Assembly (NCBI GenBank): GCA_052148435.1
Contig: JBKQIF010000153.1
Location: 1-64,000 of the forward strand
Source of the DNA: JBEKYD01 sp052148435
GTDB taxonomy: Bacteria; Acidobacteriota; Terriglobia; Bryobacterales; Bryobacteraceae
DNA length: 64,000 nt
Reading direction: 5' to 3'
Below, one piece after another: positions 59,820 to 64,000 of this stretch; within the stretch, counting starts at the first letter, position 1; every line of letters begins with the position of its first letter. The translations under genes were made by a program, and so were the position numbers. The notes under the pieces were generated by a model that searched no databases, had not been told where the DNA came from, and saw only the letters and a program-made list of their open reading frames with translations.

Positions 59820-60968
59820 TTAAGCCGGGACGTCCACCCAGGCGCGTTTGCGGTTGCTTTCCAATTCGGATTCCAGAATCGTCAGTTGGCGTAATCCATC
59901 GGCGAACTGCGGGTACTCGGGCGCCGCCGAGGGATCTTCGATGGAGCGGTAAAAGCGGCGGAAGACCTGTTTGAAGGTATCGTCGTAACCTTCGCTATGG
60001 CCGCCGGGCAGATCGGCGTAGGAACGGGCGCCTGGCTTGAGCAGGGATGGATCCTTGACGACGATCTGGTTGGCGCTGTTACGTTGGCCGACCCACAACT
60101 CGTCGGGGCGTTCCTGGTCCCAGGCGACGCCGGCTTTGCTGCCGAAGATTTCGATGCGCAAAGAATTCTTGCGTCCGGCCGAGACCTGGCTGGCGGTGAA
60201 GGAACCGCGGGCGCGGCCTCCCATGCGAAATACCACCGCGCCGAAATCTTCGGTATCGATGGCAACTTCTTCATAATCCTCGGGCACCAGGGTTTTACCG
60301 GCGAAGGTTTCGACGGAGCCTTTGGGACGCTTGCGGGTTTTGTGGAAGGTCTGGAGATCGGCGCAGACCGAGCTAATGCGGAGGCCGGTGATGTGCTCGG
60401 CCGTGTCGCACCAGTGCGAGCCGATGTCGGCCATCGCGCGGGAGGGGCCGCTGACGGCCGAATCGACGCGCCAGTTCCAGTCGGTGTCGTAGAGCAGCCA
60501 GTCCTGCGAGTAGGTGCCTTGCACCACCAGGATCTCGCCCAAGTCGCCGGCTTCGCGCATACAGCGCATCTGCTGCACCATGGGGTAGAAGCGCAGGTTG
60601 TGGAAAGTGCAATTGCGGCGGCGGGTTTCGGCGGCCAGGGCGACCAACTGGCGCGCCTCGGCGGTGGAGAGGGCCAGCGGCTTCTCGCACAAGACGTGTT
60701 TGCCGGCCTGAAGGGCGTCGGTGGCCATGGGCAAATGCAGCGCATTGGGGGTGCAGATATGGACGACGTCCACGGCGGGATCTTCCAGGATGCGGCGGTA
60801 ATCGGAGTCGGTTCTTTCGATGTGGAGCTCGCGGCCCAGGCGGGCAGGATCGTCGCGCTCGGCGATCACCAGCGCGTAGACTTCCACGTTGCCCAGGCGC
60901 CGCAAGCCTTCAATGTGTACACGGCCGACGAAGCCGGCGCCGAAGACGGCTGTTTTGAAACGAGTCAT
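59820..60968 (-). CDS. Gfo/Idh/MocA-family oxidoreductase
   Basis: A 382-aa NAD(P)-dependent oxidoreductase: FKTAVFGAGFVGRVHIEGLR (Rossmann), DVVHICTPNALHLPMA, HVLCEKPLALSTAEARQL (EKP with catalytic Lys), SRAMADIGSHWCDTAEHITG (the D-x3-H substrate pair). It is longer than the one at 26406-27416 and keeps the standard EKP motif. No signal peptide is seen. GGAAAGG lies just before the ATG. It probably oxidises a sugar or inositol derivative. Confidence 0.93.
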   Translation of the reverse strand: MTRFKTAVFGAGFVGRVHIEGLRRLGNVEVYALVIAERDDPARLGRELHIERTDSDYRRILEDPAVDVVHICTPNALHLPMATDALQAGKHVLCEKPLALSTAEARQLVALAAETRRRNCTFHNLRFYPMVQQMRCMREAGDLGEILVVQGTYSQDWLLYDTDWNWRVDSAVSGPSRAMADIGSHWCDTAEHITGLRISSVCADLQTFHKTRKRPKGSVETFAGKTLVPEDYEEVAIDTEDFGAVVFRMGGRARGSFTASQVSAGRKNSLRIEIFGSKAGVAWDQERPDELWVGQRNSANQIVVKDPSLLKPGARSYADLPGGHSEGYDDTFKQVFRRFYRSIEDPSAAPEYPQFADGLRQLTILESELESNRKRAWVDVPA

Positions 60969-61166
60969 ATAGCCTTTCCAGGGCGCGCGCGACCCGGCGC
61001 GCCACGAATGCTGAGGTTCGCACGGCGATAGGCAGGCCGTCAAGGGCGTCTCGCGAGCGATTTGGGACGGGGGTCGCTTTTCCGCGGATGAAAAGGTTGC
61101 GGGGGGAGCGGCTCGAAGCCGCGGAAGCGGGGCGGGAAAGCTGGTAAATTAAGGGATGAAACAGCC

Positions 61167-61454
61167 ATGGTAGTGCGCATTCGGTTTGGCAAGGGAGTGA
61201 AAGTCAGCCGGAAACGCCGCAAGAATCAGCGCGTGGCGCTGGCCGTGGCGGCGCTGCTCACGCCTGCCGCCTTTCTGGCGTTCGTGCTGGGCTTATGGCA
61301 GATAGCGGCCGACCTGAGCTTTGCTTCGAATTTCGCGATTTCGAGCGGAATATTCTCCCACTGGCACGTGTGGGTGGGAGCCGCGGCGCTGCTGCAGTTT
61401 TGCGCCTACCGGTTGAACCGGTACGGAAAAAGCGGCGACACGGCGGCTCCGTAA
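61167..61454 (+). CDS. Small two-helix membrane protein
   Basis: A 95-aa protein with a strongly basic N-terminus (RIRFGKGVKVSRKRRKNQR) and two membrane helices (VALAVAALLTPAAFLAFVLG and HVWVGAAALLQFCAYRLN). It lies 43 nt before the rhomboid gene on the same strand and may share its transcript. Unknown function. Confidence 0.65.
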   Translation: MVVRIRFGKGVKVSRKRRKNQRVALAVAALLTPAAFLAFVLGLWQIAADLSFASNFAISSGIFSHWHVWVGAAALLQFCAYRLNRYGKSGDTAAP

Positions 61455-61497
61455 CCCGATTTCGAGCATCTGTTATCCTAGCCCTAGAGACCCGCCC

Positions 61498-62235
61498 ATG
61501 CGTTACAGCCAGTACCCGTATCGCCGATCTTCGTTATTCGGATACTTCCCTCCTGGAATTCGATGGCTGCTGATTAGTAACACGCTGGTCTTTTTGGTGT
61601 ACTTCCTGGGAGGGAGCGCGGTGAAGCTCCACCTGACCACGCTGTTCGCGCTCTGGGCGGCGGCTGCCGTGCGGTCGTTGTTTGTCTGGCAACTGTTCAC
61701 CTACATGTTCTTGCACGCGGGCATTACGCACCTGCTCTTCAACATGCTCACGCTGTGGATGTTCGGGGTTATGCTGGAGCGGGATTGGGGCACGCGGCGG
61801 TTCCTGAAATACTACTTTTTGTGCGGCATCGCGGCGGGCGTGTGCGTGCTTGTGGCGAACATGGCCGTGGGCGATTGGCAGACACCGACCATCGGGGCTT
61901 CGGGCGCCATTTTCGGCGTGCTGGTGGCGTTCGGCGTTCTGTACCCCAACCAGACCGTGCTGATGGGTTTCCTGTTTCCGATCAAGGCCAAGTACATGGT
62001 CATGATCTATGCCGCCATCGAACTGCTGTTGACCTTCGGGCCGAACACGGGCGTGAGCACGGTGGCGCACCTGGGCGGAATGGCCTTCGGATACGTGTAT
62101 CTGAAGCGGCGCATGCCGTCCGTGAACTTGCCGGATGCACGCGGCGCATGGCGGCAGTGGCGGCTGGGCCGCGCGAAAAGAAAGTTCCAGGTATACATGC
62201 GCAAGCACGGCGGCCGCGATCCCTGGTCGAACTGA
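61498..62235 (+). CDS. Rhomboid-family intramembrane serine protease
   Basis: A 245-aa protein with six membrane helices. WQLFTYMFLHAGITHLLFNM has the L1/His-Asn region, PTIGASGAIFGVLVAFGV carries the catalytic Ser (GASG), and VSTVAHLGGMAFGYVYLKRR the catalytic His. It should cleave single-pass membrane proteins within the bilayer. The basic C-terminal tail (RAKRKFQVYMRKHGGRDPW) is cytosolic. Confidence 0.93.
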   Translation: MRYSQYPYRRSSLFGYFPPGIRWLLISNTLVFLVYFLGGSAVKLHLTTLFALWAAAAVRSLFVWQLFTYMFLHAGITHLLFNMLTLWMFGVMLERDWGTRRFLKYYFLCGIAAGVCVLVANMAVGDWQTPTIGASGAIFGVLVAFGVLYPNQTVLMGFLFPIKAKYMVMIYAAIELLLTFGPNTGVSTVAHLGGMAFGYVYLKRRMPSVNLPDARGAWRQWRLGRAKRKFQVYMRKHGGRDPWSN

Positions 62236-62267
62236 ACCCGAAGATCTTTGCCGGGAGGCCTGTCCAT

Positions 62268-62290
62268 CACAGGCTAAAGCCTGTGCCACC
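62268..62290. repeat. AGGCTAAAGCCT palindrome between convergent genes
   Basis: CACAGGCTAAAGCCTGTG followed by CCACC, identical to 59757-59779. It sits directly between the rhomboid end and the phosphoesterase stop codon, so it may end both transcripts. Confidence 0.75.
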
Positions 62291-63235
62291 TTAGCAGTTG
62301 GGCCGGTAGGGCTGGCTGTAATGCGTGTTCCAATCCACCAGGCCTATGTTCAACAGTTCGTGCCGAACGGCCTTCGTGTCGGCTTCCACAATCAGGTACG
62401 CGTTGGGGTCGTAGCGCGTAGCCGCCATCACCAGGTGCTGCGGGCCGTAGGAGCGGCCGAATTCGAACCATTTGTGCCAGTGGCCCGAAATCACTCTCTG
62501 GATGGAATCCTTGTGGCGCTTCAGGATGGCGTACACGCCGTAGTCCTTCACCTCTTTTTCCTGAACGAGCGACAGCGGATAGTGGATGAAGACGAACGAA
62601 GGTCTCCGCTGGGCCAGCTCAGCCTCCAGCCAGTTCAACTGCTCTTCGCCCAGCGAGCCGGTGGACGGATTATAGTCGGCATGGCCCGGATCCCAGGTAT
62701 TGCCCAGAAAATTATTGAGGTGGATAAACTTCCAGTTGCGGTGCTCCACGCTGTAATAGGGCGCCAGGCCCAGTTTGCGGCGGAACAGCTCGTGAGAAAG
62801 CTTGCGCGGCACGTCTTTCGAATAATCGTGGTTGCCGAAGCCCACGTGTACCGGCATCCGGAAGCCATCCGTCAGCGCCTTGGCCCGGTCGATCCGCGTC
62901 TCGTGCTGGAAGTAAAAGTCCACATCCGGCGAGGGGTAATTATGAAAGTAATCACCCACCAGGAATACTTTTTCCATACGCGGCGTGAGGGAATCGATGA
63001 GCGCGCGGGCCGCTTCCAGGCGCTCGGTGGTCTTGAAGATCGATTCCGTATCCTCGGCGTTGCCCTCAGGCCCTTTGTAATAACCGTCGATGATGTGCGT
63101 GTCGGCGATGACGGCGAAATAGAACTTGGAACTGTCGGGAGCGGCGAACGCAAACGGACGAATCAGAATCGACGTGGCGGCCGCTCCGCTCACGCGCAGA
63201 AATTGCTTTCGGCTGAAGCGCGGCATGGAATTCAT
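62291..63235 (-). CDS. Exported metallophosphoesterase
   Basis: A 314-aa calcineurin-like phosphoesterase. FSRKQFLRVSGAAATSILIR resembles a Tat signal with Arg-Lys in place of twin Arg. The metal motifs are in order: FAVIADTHIID (D-x-H), VFLVGDYFHN (GD), VGFGNHDYSKD (GNHD), FVFIHYPLS (H) and VISGHWHKW (GHxH). Start 63235 follows GGGAGG; TATACT at 63258-63263 is a good -10 box. The substrate, a phosphomonoester or diester outside the cytoplasm, is unknown. Confidence 0.9.
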   Translation of the reverse strand: MNSMPRFSRKQFLRVSGAAATSILIRPFAFAAPDSSKFYFAVIADTHIIDGYYKGPEGNAEDTESIFKTTERLEAARALIDSLTPRMEKVFLVGDYFHNYPSPDVDFYFQHETRIDRAKALTDGFRMPVHVGFGNHDYSKDVPRKLSHELFRRKLGLAPYYSVEHRNWKFIHLNNFLGNTWDPGHADYNPSTGSLGEEQLNWLEAELAQRRPSFVFIHYPLSLVQEKEVKDYGVYAILKRHKDSIQRVISGHWHKWFEFGRSYGPQHLVMAATRYDPNAYLIVEADTKAVRHELLNIGLVDWNTHYSQPYRPNC

Positions 63236-63334
63236 CGGTAACCTCCCCTCCCGATCCAGTATATCCACACGCAATGGCGGGGTGGTGACGGGTTCGACGA
63301 TCGGCTCCGCTGTGGCTCTAGACTAGAAATCGTG

Positions 63335-63406
63335 GCAGGCCAAAGGCCTACTCCACAAGGGGTGTAAGGCGTTGATGTGCCTACTGTGGATTAGGCGTTT
63401 TCGCCT
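63335..63406. repeat. AGGCC-AAA-GGCCT repeat, copy 2, plus AGGCG hairpin
   Basis: A 22-nt unit identical to 57641-57662, then AGGCG-TTTT-CGCCT (63393-63406). The stretch 63236-63441 holds no gene. Confidence 0.7.
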
Positions 63407-63441
63407 GTGATCGGCCACAGGGCAACTTCTGCCATGGGCTG

Positions 63442-64000
63442 CTAGCTCTGCACGCGGCTGGGGGCGAGGGTCTGCTGCTTGAGCCAGCGCAGACGGCCCT
63501 GGTGCTCCTGGTGGAGGGTGGAAAAGGCTGCCCAGTAATAGCCGAACACGAACAGCGTCAGGAACGGGATCGACAGATAATTGAAGGTTTCGATGGCGAA
63601 GACGATCGTCCCCAGGAAATACGTGCCAAGCAGCAGCTCGGCATAAGGCAGCCAGCCGCTGCGGCGCCGGTATTTCTTGACCTCCAGGTTTACCGGGCGG
63701 TCGCCGATGGCGTACTTGGGCGTGCGCACAAAAGCCGTCTCGACTCGGAACAACGCCTCCAGCACGGCGCGCGTGTTGATAATGGTCAGCGCCACGCCGG
63801 TCGCCATCAGCATTGGCAGCATCAGGATCGAGCGCTTCCAGTTCTTGGGATGAAGCTCCCGCTGCGCGACCACGTAAAACGCCGAAATCGACCAGAACGA
63901 CGCCGCAATCAGCGGCACGTCGATCAGCAGCATGTGCCAGACGCCCATGTAGAAGCGCACGATCATCACCGGCAGCATCAGCGCGGAAACCACGATCATG
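63442..64000 (-). CDS. GT2 family glycosyltransferase, C-terminal part
   Basis: The C-terminal 186 codons of a gene that runs past the window edge. MLPVMIVRFYMGVWHMLLID, TIINTRAVLEALFRVETAFV, RTPKYAIGDRP and four hydrophobic helices match the membrane end of processive GT2 enzymes (mannan or beta-glucan synthase-like; FVRTPKY is typical). The catalytic domain lies outside the window. It is expected in the inner membrane, making a polysaccharide or glycolipid. Confidence 0.85.
   Translation of the reverse strand, partial: MIVVSALMLPVMIVRFYMGVWHMLLIDVPLIAASFWSISAFYVVAQRELHPKNWKRSILMLPMLMATGVALTIINTRAVLEALFRVETAFVRTPKYAIGDRPVNLEVKKYRRRSGWLPYAELLLGTYFLGTIVFAIETFNYLSIPFLTLFVFGYYWAAFSTLHQEHQGRLRWLKQQTLAPSRVQS

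Noticed and set aside
63285..63325. tRNA-like GGTTCGA sequence
   Set aside because: No acceptor or anticodon stem can be drawn around it; no tRNA found anywhere in the window.

Overview
The window looks like chromosome of an acidobacterium close to Solibacter/Bryobacter (Acidobacteriota). This is inferred from GC-rich coding sequence, two von Willebrand-factor A proteins of the acidobacterial type, an NHL-repeat protein ending in the acidobacterial C-terminal domain, many Tat-exported sugar enzymes, and a Gram-negative outer-membrane gene (lptD). No tRNA, rRNA, CRISPR array, prophage or complete insertion sequence was seen.

Layout. 1-1628 is a gene-poor repeat hot spot that holds a truncated copy of the neighbouring SGNH hydrolase gene. 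1629-13107 is a carbohydrate and cell-surface block: SGNH esterase, GH29 fucosidase, VWA protein, KDPG aldolase, a sigma-like/zinc-finger fusion, a Gly-rich secreted protein, an NHL protein and a GH2 glycosidase. 13193-18227 has a coiled-coil membrane protein, a membrane-fused spermidine-synthase-like protein, a DUF433/PIN-like toxin-antitoxin pair and a frameshifted gene. 18318-22749 is an M16 peptidase pair plus a LolA-like protein, in one overlapping operon. 22938-24975 is VWA protein, Hfq-like protein and inositol monophosphatase. 25178-27416 has a MoaD-MoaE fusion, a YbgC thioesterase and an oxidoreductase.

27592-35673 is the translation and secretion block on the minus strand: a Tudor-like protein, a cold-shock protein, ffh, rpsP, khpA, rimM, trmD, two RelE-like genes, rplS, rnhB and two membrane proteins. 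The canonical rpsP-rimM-trmD-rplS order is interrupted by the RelE-like pair. 35877-39161 is a tricorn protease. 39337-40115 is an MntA/HepT module between direct repeats, with HepT losing its C-terminus. 40143-42831 is a glycolipid-type glycosyltransferase facing a PHP/PAP2 pair. 42902-43573 is a HigB/HigA-like pair. 44565-48998 has an RDD protein, lptD, a strong small-RNA candidate and a PilZ protein.

49268-54989 holds Tat-exported enolase-superfamily and TIM-barrel sugar enzymes, a GGDEF response regulator, and an alcohol dehydrogenase/aldo-keto reductase pair. 55113-64000 has CcmC plus a CcmD-like protein, pyrD, a degenerate phosphodiesterase, a RodZ-type HTH protein, an oxidoreductase, a rhomboid protease, a metallophosphoesterase and the end of a GT2 glycosyltransferase.

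Two layers stand out beyond genes. One is a probable sRNA at 48046-48140 on the minus strand, with promoter, terminator and C-rich anti-Shine-Dalgarno loops, in a genome that also encodes an Hfq-like protein. The other is a set of interspersed palindromic repeats in which short flanks are conserved while the inner stem changes but stays self-complementary. Some of these repeats sit beside broken genes.
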